Position numbers and translations under genes: made by a program. A stretch of DNA of 64,000 nucleotides from Castellaniella sp049671645. Lineage in GTDB: Bacteria; Pseudomonadota; Gammaproteobacteria; Burkholderiales; Burkholderiaceae_B. The notes beneath the pieces are model-generated. The model ran no database searches. It was not told where the DNA came from and worked only from the letters and a program-made list of their open reading frames with translations. Location: the NCBI RefSeq assembly GCF_049671645.1, contig NZ_JBATVG010000026.1:83586-147585 (forward strand), read 5' to 3'. Below are positions 34,945 to 46,515 of the stretch, piece by piece (positions within the stretch are counted from its first letter, which is position 1; every line of letters starts with the position of its first letter).

Positions 34945-36117
34945 ATGTCTCGCACGCAAGCCGCCGAGCCCCGCCTGTTCCAACCGTTCGACGTGCGCGG
35001 CGTCCAGTTGAAGAACCGCCTGGTGCTGGCGCCCATGCAAATGTACGTGGGCCGCGACGGGCACCTGACCGATTGGCACATCCAGCACCTGGCGAAATTC
35101 GCGGTGGGCGGATTCGGCACCGTGTTCACCGAGGGTCTGTGCGTGGAAGAACGCGGCCGCAACACCTACGGCGACCTGGGGGTCTGGTCGGACGACTTCA
35201 TCCCGGCGCTGAAGCACCTGGCGGGCACCCTGCGCAGCCTGGGCAGCACGCCCGCGGCGCAACTGCTGCACACCGGCCCCAAGGCCTGCCGCCAGCGCCC
35301 CTGGGAAGGCTACGGCATGCTGGAGCCGGAACAATTCGCGAAAGGCGAACTCCCCTGGACGCCGATCGCGCCGTCCGCCAACCTGAAGAACCCCGGCTGG
35401 CTGCCCCCGGAACTGATCGACGAGACGGACATTCCGGCCATCATCGACGCATTCGCCGCCGCCGCGACGCGCTGCGACAAGGCGGGCTTCGACATCCTGG
35501 AAATCCATGGCGCCCACGGGTATCTGATCCACTCCTTTTACTCGCCGCTGGGCAACGACATGGGCGGCGCCTACGGTGGCGACCGGGCAGGACGGATGCG
35601 CCTGGCGCTGGAGATCGCCGAGGCCTGCCGCCGCGCATGGCCCGACCACAAGCCGCTTTTCTATCGCCTGTCATGCGTGGACGGCGCGGAAAACGGCGGA
35701 TGGACGCTCGACGATACCGTGGTCCTGGCTGCGGAACTGCGCCGGCGCGGCGTCGATCTGATCGACTGCTCGTCGGGCGGCATCGGCCGGTTCTCCACAG
35801 CGCAAGTCAACACGCGCGCGCCGCTCTTCCAGGTGCCTTACGCCGAGCGCGTCCGCCACGACAACCCCGGTCTGCCGACCATGGCGGTCGGCCTCATCAC
35901 CGACCCCCATGACGCGGAAAACATCCTCGCCCGGGGTCAGGCGGACCTGGTGATGCTGGCCCGCGAGGCCCTCTACAACCCGCACTGGCCCCTCCAGGCC
36001 GCCATCACGTTGGGCGGGCAGGACTTCTACAACCGCGTGTGGCCGCCCCAATACGGCTGGTGGCTCTATCGCCGCGCGCAGAGTCAGCAGCCCCGCCTCC
36101 AGATATCCCCCCGATAA
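34945..36117 (+). CDS. NADH:flavin oxidoreductase, Old Yellow Enzyme family
   Basis: A 390-residue FMN ene-reductase. The substrate-anchoring pair H188/H191 is in EIHGAHGYL, with FYSPLGND following; QLLHTGPKA and GLITDPHDAENIL correspond to flavin-binding segments. The ATG at 34945 has AGAGGATC upstream. It differs clearly from the OYE at 4467-5597 but belongs to the same broad class. It is first in a set of same-strand genes with binding protein 4, HyuA, HyuB and an amine oxidase, and is divergent from a LysR gene. It may reduce an unsaturated ring or an acrylate-like intermediate. Confidence 0.9.
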   Translation: MSRTQAAEPRLFQPFDVRGVQLKNRLVLAPMQMYVGRDGHLTDWHIQHLAKFAVGGFGTVFTEGLCVEERGRNTYGDLGVWSDDFIPALKHLAGTLRSLGSTPAAQLLHTGPKACRQRPWEGYGMLEPEQFAKGELPWTPIAPSANLKNPGWLPPELIDETDIPAIIDAFAAAATRCDKAGFDILEIHGAHGYLIHSFYSPLGNDMGGAYGGDRAGRMRLALEIAEACRRAWPDHKPLFYRLSCVDGAENGGWTLDDTVVLAAELRRRGVDLIDCSSGGIGRFSTAQVNTRAPLFQVPYAERVRHDNPGLPTMAVGLITDPHDAENILARGQADLVMLAREALYNPHWPLQAAITLGGQDFYNRVWPPQYGWWLYRRAQSQQPRLQISPR

Positions 36118-36209
36118 CCGCACTCACGCAGTCATTGTTGATCTTCGCGGCAGCCTTGGAAAAACCTCCAGCGCGGCTTTGGCAGTCCCCACCACAGGAG
36201 TTGACGATC

Positions 36210-37811
36210 ATGCATAGCAGCAGAAGAAGGTTCATCAGCCAGGCCGCCGGTCTGGCCGCGACGGCCACCCTACCCGGCCTCGGACTCTACGCGCAAAACG
36301 CGCCCCGCGCCGCCCAGCGCCAGTTGACCATCGGGTGCCAGAACCCTCGCACGCTCAACCCGGCGGTCCAGTCCGGCAACGTCACCGGCATGCCCGGCGC
36401 GCAACTGTTCGCCGGGCTGGTCCTGATGGATGGCGACTTCAAGCCCGTACCGTACCTGGCAAAGTCCTGGGATGTCTCCGACGATGGCAAGCGGTACCGG
36501 TTTTCCCTGGTCGACAACGCCGGTTTTCACGATGGGCGCCCCGTGACCGCGAATGACGTCGTTTTCTCCCTGCGCGCGGTCAAGGAGAACCACCCGCTGA
36601 TGTCGGTGACTTACAAGGCCATCCTGGACACCGTGACGGCGCCCGATCGGCATACCGTGGAAATCCGCCTGAAGCGGCCCTTCACCGGCCTGTTCAGCCT
36701 GCTGACCCCGCCGTTGACGCCGATCCTGCCGGAACACATCTACGGCGATCACGCGGGTCCGCTGCGCCAGAACCCGGCCAACGACAAACCGATCGGATCG
36801 GGCCCCTACCAGTTCATCGAATGGGAGCGATCACATCAGTTGCGCATGACGCGCGCCAAGGACTTCTTCCGCGGCACGCCCTATTTCGAGCAGCTCGTAT
36901 TCAGCCTCGCCGAAGATTCCCTGAGCAAATCCCTGATGCTGGAGAAAGGGGAAATCGACTATCTGCCCTTCTCCTTTCTGCGCGTCGCCGACCTGGTGCG
37001 GCTGAAGTCCAACGAGAGCCTGGTCGTCACGCCGAAAGGCTACGAGGCCATCGGCCCGATCAATTATGTGGAATTCAATCTGCGCGCCAAGCCCCTGGAC
37101 GACATCCGTGTCCGACAGGCCATCGCCCATGCCATCGACAAGAACTTCATCACCCAACGGCTGCATCGGGGCATGTCCAAGCCCCTGGACGGGCCGTTCC
37201 ACAGCAAGAACGCCTATTTCGACGAAAAGTCGCTGGTCGTCTACGACTACGACCTCGACAAGGCCAAGCGGCTGCTGGACGAAGCCGGCCTGAAGCCCAA
37301 TGCCCAGGGCGTGCGTGCAAGCCTCACCCTGGACGTGCCCACATTCGAGCCCGACAGCACCGTGCTGGTGGCCGACTACCTGAAGCCCCAGCTTCGGAAA
37401 ATAGGGCTGGACATCGTCCTGCGCAAAAGCACGGACTTCGCCGATTGGGCCCGGCGCATCGGCGCCTGGGAGTATCAACTGACCATGAACTCCACCTTCA
37501 ACTGGTCCGATCCGGCCGTGGGCGTGGACAGATCCTTCCTGTCCTCGAACATCCAGCACCAGGTCTGGACGAACACGGAAGGCTACGCCAACGACAAAGT
37601 CGACGCATGGCTGGCCCAGGCGGCCTCCGAGGCCGACTTCGGCGCGCGCAAGGCCATCTACAGCCAATTCCAGCGCCAGGTGACCAGCGACCTGCCTTTT
37701 GCCTGGACCAACGAGGGGATCTACATGACCGTCTACAACAAGAAACTCACCCACCTTCCCATGGGCGTGTTCGGCGGACTCTCTCCCTACGACCAGATCC
37801 GGCTGGCCTGA
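36210..37811 (+). CDS. ABC transporter substrate-binding protein 4 (Tat-exported, SBP_bac_5 family)
   Basis: A 533-residue binding protein with a twin-arginine signal (SSRRRFISQAAGLAATATL, cleaved near LYA-QNA). Core features are TLNPAVQSGNVTGMPGAQLF, YLAKSWDVSDDG and FHDGRPVTANDV. CAGGAG precedes the ATG. It resembles binding protein 3 more than 1 and 2, and lies between the OYE and hyuA with no permease genes nearby, so it probably docks on the transporter encoded 16 kb away. Its neighbours suggest a ligand that is a substrate of HyuA/HyuB. Confidence 0.92.
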   Translation: MHSSRRRFISQAAGLAATATLPGLGLYAQNAPRAAQRQLTIGCQNPRTLNPAVQSGNVTGMPGAQLFAGLVLMDGDFKPVPYLAKSWDVSDDGKRYRFSLVDNAGFHDGRPVTANDVVFSLRAVKENHPLMSVTYKAILDTVTAPDRHTVEIRLKRPFTGLFSLLTPPLTPILPEHIYGDHAGPLRQNPANDKPIGSGPYQFIEWERSHQLRMTRAKDFFRGTPYFEQLVFSLAEDSLSKSLMLEKGEIDYLPFSFLRVADLVRLKSNESLVVTPKGYEAIGPINYVEFNLRAKPLDDIRVRQAIAHAIDKNFITQRLHRGMSKPLDGPFHSKNAYFDEKSLVVYDYDLDKAKRLLDEAGLKPNAQGVRASLTLDVPTFEPDSTVLVADYLKPQLRKIGLDIVLRKSTDFADWARRIGAWEYQLTMNSTFNWSDPAVGVDRSFLSSNIQHQVWTNTEGYANDKVDAWLAQAASEADFGARKAIYSQFQRQVTSDLPFAWTNEGIYMTVYNKKLTHLPMGVFGGLSPYDQIRLA

Positions 37812-37851
37812 CATCCGGGTGCCAACCCTCACTTTCAAGCGGAAGCAACAC

Positions 37852-39915
37852 ATGATTTCCATCTCTGCCGACGTCGGCGGCACATTCACAGACATCATCC
37901 TGGCCGATGGGCGCCGAAACACGGTCTACGCCGACAAAGTCCTGTCGACGCCCGGATCCAGCCAGGCCATCATCGAGGGCATCCAGCTCGTCGCAGGACA
38001 GGCGGGCATCCGCCCGTCGGAGATCGACGTCTTCGTCCATGGCTTCACCATCGCCACCAATGCCTGGCTCACCCGGTCAGGCGCGCGGGTGGTGCTGGCG
38101 GTCACGCAGGGATTCCGCGACGTTCTGGAGATCGGCACACAGCGCCGGCCCCTGAGCTATTCGCTGAAACACCCGGCCACGGCGCCGCTGGCGCCGCGCT
38201 CGCAGGTGGTGGAAGTCGCCGAACGCATGGACGCCTTCGGCCGGATCGTCACCGACTTTTCCGACCAGGACGCCGCGGCGGTCGCCGAGCGGATCTGCGC
38301 CATGGAGCCGGAGGCGGTGGCCATCAGCTTCCTGTTCAGTTATCTGAACCCCGTGCACGAAGACCGGCTGGCGGCCGCCATCCTGGCGCGGCGCCCCGAC
38401 CTGACGATCTACAAGAGCGCGGACATCAACCCGCAGGCGCAGGAATACCCCCGCACCAACACCACGGTCACCTCGGCATACGTCGGCCCCATCGTGGATC
38501 GGTATCTGACGGCCCTGCAAGCGGCGTTGCCGGGTATCGGCATGACGGCGCCGCTGCTGCTGATGCGTAGCGACGGCGGTGTCGCCACGGCTCAGACGGC
38601 CTGCCGCCAACCCGTCAACATGCTGCTGTCGGGTCCCGCCGGCGGGGTCGTGGCCGCCCTATCCATCAGCGAACGCCACCAGATCCCCAACCTCATCACC
38701 TTCGACATGGGCGGCACGTCGGCGGATTTCTCGCTCATCGCGGACGGCCAGGCGGCGACGGCCACCGAGCGCAGCATGGGCGGGGAAATCCTGCGCATGA
38801 CCTCGCTGGACATTTCCACCATCTCGGCCGGGGGCGGCTCCATCGGCAGCGTCGATCTGGGCGGCGCCATCCGGGTGGGGCCCGAGTCCGCCGGATCCAA
38901 CCCGGGCCCCGCCTGCTATGGACGCGGCGGCACGCGGCCGACCCTGAGCGACGCGGCGCTGATCATGGGGCTGCTGGACAAGGACGTGCGCCTGGCCAAC
39001 GGATTGACGCTCGATCTGGACCGCGCGGTGGCCGCCATGCAAGCCGACATTGGCGACACGCTGAACATCCGGGCGGAGGAAGCCGCATTCGGCATGGTCG
39101 CCATCGCCAATGCGCAGATGGCGCAGGCCATCCGCAGCCTGTCGGTGGAAAAAGGGTTCGACGTCCGCGCCTTTTCATTGCTGTCCTTCGGCGGGGCCGG
39201 ATCGTTGTTCGCCCCCTTCCTCATGGACGAACTGGACATGCGCGAAATCGTCATCCCGGCGCGCCCGGGCGTCTTCTCGGCATCCGGCCTGCTGCTGAGC
39301 GACATCAAATACCACTTCCAGAGTCCATTCCCCCGGGCGCTGGACGAACTCTCGGCGCAGGACATCGGCCACGTCCTGAGCGAGCTGCGCGTCCGCGCGG
39401 ATGCCGCCTTCGAGCGCGACGGCATCGAGCCCGCGCGGCGCGCCTACCGATTCGCCGCCGATATGCGCTACATCGGGCAGGTCCACGAACTGGTGGTGCC
39501 GATGGCGGACGGGTCCGACACGGACGAGGCGCAGACCTGGCAGCGCGACGACATGCTGACCCGCTTCGTGCGGCTGCATGAACAAACGTACGGGTTTTCC
39601 GACCTGAGCATGCCATGCGAGGTGGTGAACCTGCGGCTGGAGGCCATCGGCACGATCTCGCGCCCGGACACCGAGGAATCCAGCCCCCCCGCGACGCCGG
39701 GCAAACCATCCAGCCGCCGCACGCTCTACCTGGGGCCGGACTGGGGCCACGTCGACGCCGACATCTACGAGCGCCGCCGGCTGGGCGCCAACCAGCGCAT
39801 CCAGGGGCCTGCGGTCATCACCCAGGCGGACACCACGATCCTGCTGCTGCCCGACCAGACCGCCCGCGTGGACAACGGCCTGCTGCGCGTTTCCAAACAC
39901 TCTCTCCAGGACTGA
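37852..39915 (+). CDS. hyuA: Hydantoinase/oxoprolinase family subunit A
   Basis: A 687-residue protein of the N-methylhydantoinase A/5-oxoprolinase A/caprolactamase α family. It starts with the ATP-binding motif DVGGTFTD (residues 7-14), and a second ASKHA motif TFDMGGTSADFSLI is near residue 284. The family opens cyclic amides in an ATP-dependent reaction with subunit B. The start at 37852 was chosen because the motif begins directly after it; an in-frame ATG at 37819 is less likely. hyuB follows after 6 bp. Which ring is opened (hydantoin, oxoproline or lactam) cannot be decided. Confidence 0.9.
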   Translation: MISISADVGGTFTDIILADGRRNTVYADKVLSTPGSSQAIIEGIQLVAGQAGIRPSEIDVFVHGFTIATNAWLTRSGARVVLAVTQGFRDVLEIGTQRRPLSYSLKHPATAPLAPRSQVVEVAERMDAFGRIVTDFSDQDAAAVAERICAMEPEAVAISFLFSYLNPVHEDRLAAAILARRPDLTIYKSADINPQAQEYPRTNTTVTSAYVGPIVDRYLTALQAALPGIGMTAPLLLMRSDGGVATAQTACRQPVNMLLSGPAGGVVAALSISERHQIPNLITFDMGGTSADFSLIADGQAATATERSMGGEILRMTSLDISTISAGGGSIGSVDLGGAIRVGPESAGSNPGPACYGRGGTRPTLSDAALIMGLLDKDVRLANGLTLDLDRAVAAMQADIGDTLNIRAEEAAFGMVAIANAQMAQAIRSLSVEKGFDVRAFSLLSFGGAGSLFAPFLMDELDMREIVIPARPGVFSASGLLLSDIKYHFQSPFPRALDELSAQDIGHVLSELRVRADAAFERDGIEPARRAYRFAADMRYIGQVHELVVPMADGSDTDEAQTWQRDDMLTRFVRLHEQTYGFSDLSMPCEVVNLRLEAIGTISRPDTEESSPPATPGKPSSRRTLYLGPDWGHVDADIYERRRLGANQRIQGPAVITQADTTILLLPDQTARVDNGLLRVSKHSLQD

Positions 39916-39921
39916 TCCGCC

Positions 39922-41598
39922 ATGCTCAGCAACCTCATCGACCGCGACGTCTTTCAATACCAGTTGATCTCCATCGCCGAGGAAATGTCGGCCTCCCTGA
40001 AGCGCTCGGCCTTTTCCCCCATCATCTGGGACATGCTGGATTATTCCTGCGCGCTGCTGTCCCCCCAGGGGGAACTCCTGGCCCAGGCGGAAACCATCCC
40101 CGCGCAACTGGGCGTGCTGTCCTACGCATTCGAGGGCATCACGCGCGAAATCCCTTTGCACACCTGGCGCTCCGGCGACGTGCTGATCTGCAACGACCCC
40201 TATCGCGGCTGCACTCATACGCCGGACATCGTCCTCATGAGCCCCGTCTTCCATGAAGGCGCCATCATCGCCGTCACCGCCACGGTCGCGCACCACGTGG
40301 ATATCGGCGGAAAACTGCCCAGCACCACGGCGCCCGACAACCTCGAAGTCTTTGCCGAAGGCCTGCTGTTCCCGCCCATGCGCCTGGTCAAGGAAGGTGT
40401 CCAGAACGACACCGTCTTTCGCTTCATCGCCGGCAACGTGCGCAATCCGCGGGCGTGCTCCGGCGATCTGATCGCCCAGATCGCCGGATGCCGCACCGGC
40501 GAAAAACGGCTCGGGTCCCTGGTGGCCCGATACGGCGCCGAACGCTTCGCCTTCCTGATGGACGAAATCCTGGGCTATGGCGAGCGCTTCATGCGCAACG
40601 CCATCGAACGCATCCCGGACGGCGTCCACACGGCGGAAATCCTCATCGAGGACGATGTCTCGAGCAAGACCCCCATCGCGATCCGCGTGACCGTGCGGGT
40701 CGAGGGGGATCGCATCCAGGTCGATTATGCCGGCACCGACGGCCAGCGCAAGAACGCGCTGAACTGCCCTCTGGCGTCCACCTATTCGATGACGCTGTAT
40801 GCCTTGCGCTGCATGACGGGCCTGGACACACCGGCCAACGGCGGCTGCAGCCGCGCCGTCACGATCACGGTCCCCGACGGATCGTTCCTGAATCCCAGGC
40901 GGCCCGCCGCCGTGGGCAACCGCCATTTCGCCCAGCAAGGGGTGGCCGAGGTGGTTCTGAAAGCCATGGCCGACGTGCTCCCCGACCACACCGCGGCCGG
41001 CTGCCACATCTCGTTTCCCACCTTCCGCGCCGGAGGCCTCGACACACGAGCGGCGGCGCTGTCGCCGGACGGCACGCCGCGCTACTTCATCATCCACGAC
41101 ATCATCGGCGGCGGCATGGGCGGGCATTCGGACGGCGACGGGCTGTCCGCCGTGGACACGCACGGCGGCAACTGCGGCGTGCTGGCCGCCGAGATCGTGG
41201 AAACCATCAGCCCCGTGCGCATCCGCCGATCGGAACTCGTCACCGACTCCGGCGGCCCGGGCCGCCACCGAGGCGGCCTGGCCATGCGGCGCGACTACGA
41301 ACTGCTGTGCGACGATCTCATCGTCAGCGTCTTCTTCCAGCAAGGCAGTTCCATCACCGCCCCCTGGGGCGCGCGAGGCGGCGCCAACGGCCGGCCGGCG
41401 ATGTCCAGCCTGCGCGCGGCCGACGGGAAGGAAACCGCGCTCAGCACCAAGCAGATCGCCTTGCCCGCCCGGCGCGGCGACATCATCCGGCTCGAAAGCG
41501 CGGGCGGCGGCGGCTGGGGTCCCGCCAGCGAGCGGTCTGCGGAAAAATGCCGCCAGGACGCGATCAACGGCTATGTCTCGACCACACAGCCATGCTGA
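39922..41598 (+). CDS. hyuB: Hydantoinase/oxoprolinase family subunit B
   Basis: A 558-residue partner of HyuA. Typical blocks are SIAEEMSASLKRSAFSPII at the N-terminus, NDPYRGCTHTPDI (metal-site region), HHVDIGG, and a Gly-rich GGGMGGHSDGDG near residue 395. Its length fits HyuB and the caprolactamase β subunit. It follows hyuA by 6 bp and overlaps the start of the FAD oxidoreductase gene by 7 bp, so three enzymes are translated as a set. Confidence 0.9.
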   Translation: MLSNLIDRDVFQYQLISIAEEMSASLKRSAFSPIIWDMLDYSCALLSPQGELLAQAETIPAQLGVLSYAFEGITREIPLHTWRSGDVLICNDPYRGCTHTPDIVLMSPVFHEGAIIAVTATVAHHVDIGGKLPSTTAPDNLEVFAEGLLFPPMRLVKEGVQNDTVFRFIAGNVRNPRACSGDLIAQIAGCRTGEKRLGSLVARYGAERFAFLMDEILGYGERFMRNAIERIPDGVHTAEILIEDDVSSKTPIAIRVTVRVEGDRIQVDYAGTDGQRKNALNCPLASTYSMTLYALRCMTGLDTPANGGCSRAVTITVPDGSFLNPRRPAAVGNRHFAQQGVAEVVLKAMADVLPDHTAAGCHISFPTFRAGGLDTRAAALSPDGTPRYFIIHDIIGGGMGGHSDGDGLSAVDTHGGNCGVLAAEIVETISPVRIRRSELVTDSGGPGRHRGGLAMRRDYELLCDDLIVSVFFQQGSSITAPWGARGGANGRPAMSSLRAADGKETALSTKQIALPARRGDIIRLESAGGGGWGPASERSAEKCRQDAINGYVSTTQPC

Positions 41599-42902
41599 CC
41601 ACATCGCCGCCGGCCTTCGTGCCGCCCCAGCAGGACAGTTTCCAGACATCCCTATGGCATGCCACAGCCCTCGAGTCGGCGCGCTTCGACGCGCTGTCGG
41701 GCCGGCAGCACGCCCAGGTGGCAGTGATCGGCGGCGGCTACACCGGTCTGTCGGCCGCTCTTACGCTGGCGGAACACGGCCGCGACGTGGTGGTGCTGGA
41801 CGCGCGCGAACCGGGCTTCGGCGCATCCGGGCGCAACGGCGGCCAGGTCATCCCCGCCTTCAAGTACGATCCGGACCGGCTGGCGGCCACCTATGGCGAG
41901 GCGGCCGGCGAAGCCCTGCTGCAGATGATCGGCCAGGCCGCCGATCTGGTCTTCGACACGGTGGCGCGTCACGGCATCGCCTGCGATCCCGAGCGCGGGT
42001 GGGTGCAGGTCACCAGCTCACCGCGCGGGGCCTCCCTGCTGCAATCGCGCTTCCGGCAGTGGCACGCGCGGGGCGCGCCGGTCGAACAGTGGGACGGTCC
42101 GCGCATCCGCATGAAGACGGGGGCCACGGGCTACATCGCCGGCGTGTATTTCGGCCACGCCGGCACCGTCCAGCCGCTCGGCTATGCGCGCGGGCTGGCG
42201 CGCGCGGCGCAGGCCTGCGGCGCGCGCGTGCACGCGAACAGCCCGGTCGGAGACATCCGGCGGCATCGTGACGGCTGGGAAGTCCATACCGATCAGGGCT
42301 GCGTGCAATGCGATCAATTGATCATCGCCACCAACGGCTACACCACCGATCTGTGGCCGCAACTGAGGGAATCGGTCATCCCCGTCTACTCCATGCAGAT
42401 CGCCACCGATCCGCTGCCCAGCCCTCTTCAGGCGGCCGTGCTCCCCGGTGTTCCGGCCGCCGCCGACACGCGCCATCTGGTCAGCTACTACCGGCGCGAC
42501 CGCGAACGGCGATTCATCTTCGGCACGCGCGGCCCCTTCCGGGCGCTGCCCACGGCCGCGGATGCCGACCGTCTGATCGCCGCCGCGCGCCAGCTATTTC
42601 CGGCGCTGCGCGGCGTCTCCTTTCCCCACCGATGGGCCGGCCGCGTCGCCATGACGGCGGACCACGTCCCGCACTTGCACGAACTGGCGCCCGGCGCATT
42701 CGCCGCTCTGGGCTACAACGGCCGCGGCGTGGCCTTGGGCACGATGATGGGGAAAATCCTGGCATCCGCCTGCCTCAATGGCTCGGCGGATGGGCTGCCC
42801 TATCCGGCAGCGCCGCTCAAACCCATCCCCCTGCACAGCTTCCACCTGCTGGGCGTGCATGCGATGATCGCGTACTACCGGATGCTGGATGGACTGCAGT
42901 GA
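41592..42902 (+). CDS. FAD-dependent amine/amino acid oxidoreductase (DAO family, PuuB-like)
   Basis: A 436-residue flavoprotein. The dinucleotide motif VIGGGYTG (GGGYTG at 47-52) is followed by VVVLDA at the end of the second strand and by GASGRNGGQV, a hallmark of PuuB/glycine-oxidase relatives. The C-terminal GYNGRGVALGTMMGK closes the FAD site. Such enzymes oxidise primary or secondary amines and amino acids. It would act naturally on an ω-amino acid released by ring opening by HyuA/HyuB. It is the last gene of the cluster. Confidence 0.88.
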   Translation: MLTTSPPAFVPPQQDSFQTSLWHATALESARFDALSGRQHAQVAVIGGGYTGLSAALTLAEHGRDVVVLDAREPGFGASGRNGGQVIPAFKYDPDRLAATYGEAAGEALLQMIGQAADLVFDTVARHGIACDPERGWVQVTSSPRGASLLQSRFRQWHARGAPVEQWDGPRIRMKTGATGYIAGVYFGHAGTVQPLGYARGLARAAQACGARVHANSPVGDIRRHRDGWEVHTDQGCVQCDQLIIATNGYTTDLWPQLRESVIPVYSMQIATDPLPSPLQAAVLPGVPAAADTRHLVSYYRRDRERRFIFGTRGPFRALPTAADADRLIAAARQLFPALRGVSFPHRWAGRVAMTADHVPHLHELAPGAFAALGYNGRGVALGTMMGKILASACLNGSADGLPYPAAPLKPIPLHSFHLLGVHAMIAYYRMLDGLQ

Positions 42903-42926
42903 CGATGTCCGAGTCCGGTCCGGCGG

Positions 42927-43168
42927 TCACCGCCGCCGGACGTAATGCACCATGACGGCATCATCCCGGGTCTGCTGGGCCAGCAGGGCGTTGCCCGTCT
43001 GCTGGCAGAAGGCCTGGAAATCGCGCCCGGCATGCGGGTCCGTCGTCAGCACGGACAGCACCTGCCCGCTGGCCAATTGCGCCAGCGCCTTTTTGGTGCG
43101 CAGGATCGGCAAGGGGCAATTCAGGCCCCGGGCGTCGATTTCCTGATCCGCCGCAGGCAGGGCATCGG

Positions 43169-43172
<4 letters not shown>
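42927..43172 (-). CDS. TusA/SirA-family sulfurtransferase-like protein
   Basis: An 81-residue TusA-fold protein. The active-site motif CPxP appears as LNCPLPILRTKKAL with a DARG lead-in, and the compact α/β length is normal. Family members carry a persulfide on this Cys for tRNA thiolation, molybdenum cofactor or sulfur metabolism. It starts with GTG, and the GTGA overlap with the alaS stop couples it to alanyl-tRNA synthetase. It is convergent with the FAD oxidase gene. Confidence 0.9.
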
Positions 43173-45796
<2,624 letters not shown>

Positions 45797-45879
45797 TCGT
45801 GTGACCGCAAGGGGAAACCAAGCAGGGATTATAGAGGCCTTTCAGGCCATCGCCGCCCGCGCGGGGACCTCGTCCCCGC

Positions 45880-45914
45880 AAAACGCGACAGGCCCCATCC
45901 AGGGGGATGGGGCC
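45880..45914 (-). terminator. Rho-independent terminator of the hemerythrin gene
   Basis: GGCCCCATCC (45891-45900) and GGATGGGGCC (45905-45914) form a 10-bp stem with a 4-nt loop, followed on the minus strand by TGTCGCGTTTT. A further 8-bp hairpin GCGGGGAC/GTCCCCGC lies at 45861-45879. Confidence 0.7.
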
Positions 45915-45957
45915 CGAGCGGCCGGTCGACCGCCGCCACCGGATGCCACACGGGGCT

Positions 45958-46386
45958 TCACGCGTGAGCGACTTCTTCCATGGACTCGATGGCGGGGTAG
46001 AACTCGCGGTTTTCGCGCACCATGCGGGTATGGACGTTTTTCAGCACGATATTGGCTTCGTCACGAAAACCATCCGGGTTTTTCGACAAGAGCGTGGCGT
46101 TGCTCCAACGCCGGGCGAAATTGATGAACGCGTTGGCGATGCCCGGCATGTCGTTCTGATAGGCGCGGCTCATGCCGGCCATGCGCTGGTCCCCGCTGCG
46201 TTCCAGCGAGGGATACAGGATGCGGTCCTCGATGGCCAGATGCTGGGTCACGATCTGCGACAGGGCTTTCAGTTCGTGCGCAATATCGATGGCGTGGTCG
46301 GCCACGCCCTGGTGCGCCAGTTTGCGCAGTGCGGCAATGCCGCTCAGGATTTCAACATGATGGTGTTTGAAGCGATCGATGTTCAT
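45958..46386 (-). CDS. Hemerythrin HHE-domain protein
   Basis: A 142-residue all-helical protein with the hemerythrin-like ligand pattern: HHHVEIL in helix 1, QHLAIEDRILYP in helix 2, and NVHTRMVRENREFYP in the last helix. The family binds a di-iron site and senses or carries oxygen or NO, or repairs Fe-S clusters. It is a cytoplasmic single-domain form. It is preceded by an AT-rich stretch around 46426-46460 (its promoter) and ends at a strong terminator. Its position between alaS and fliA gives no clear clue to its role. Confidence 0.88.
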   Translation of the reverse strand: MNIDRFKHHHVEILSGIAALRKLAHQGVADHAIDIAHELKALSQIVTQHLAIEDRILYPSLERSGDQRMAGMSRAYQNDMPGIANAFINFARRWSNATLLSKNPDGFRDEANIVLKNVHTRMVRENREFYPAIESMEEVAHA

Positions 46387-46515
46387 GACGAGATTCCCTC
46401 TTCATAGGCTGGCGGCTGTCTCAGTCGCATAAGATATATTTTATATAAATCTTTTAAGGGGCACAAGCGCTTGCGATGCTCCGCTGAAATGCGGAGCGCA
46501 TTCGCGTTCGTCCGG

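Noticed and set aside
40455..41591. N-terminal extension of the FAD oxidoreductase by 379 codons through hyuB
   Set aside because: It is Arg/Pro/His-rich out-of-frame reading of hyuB; the Rossmann motif lies 47 residues after the ATG at 41592, as expected.
39175..41649. An 824-codon open frame on the minus strand opposite hyuA/hyuB
   Set aside because: The composition is typical of the antisense of a high-GC gene (rich in Gly, Ala, His, Arg, Asp and Gln), no domain is recognisable, and the opposite strand holds clear HyuA and HyuB families.
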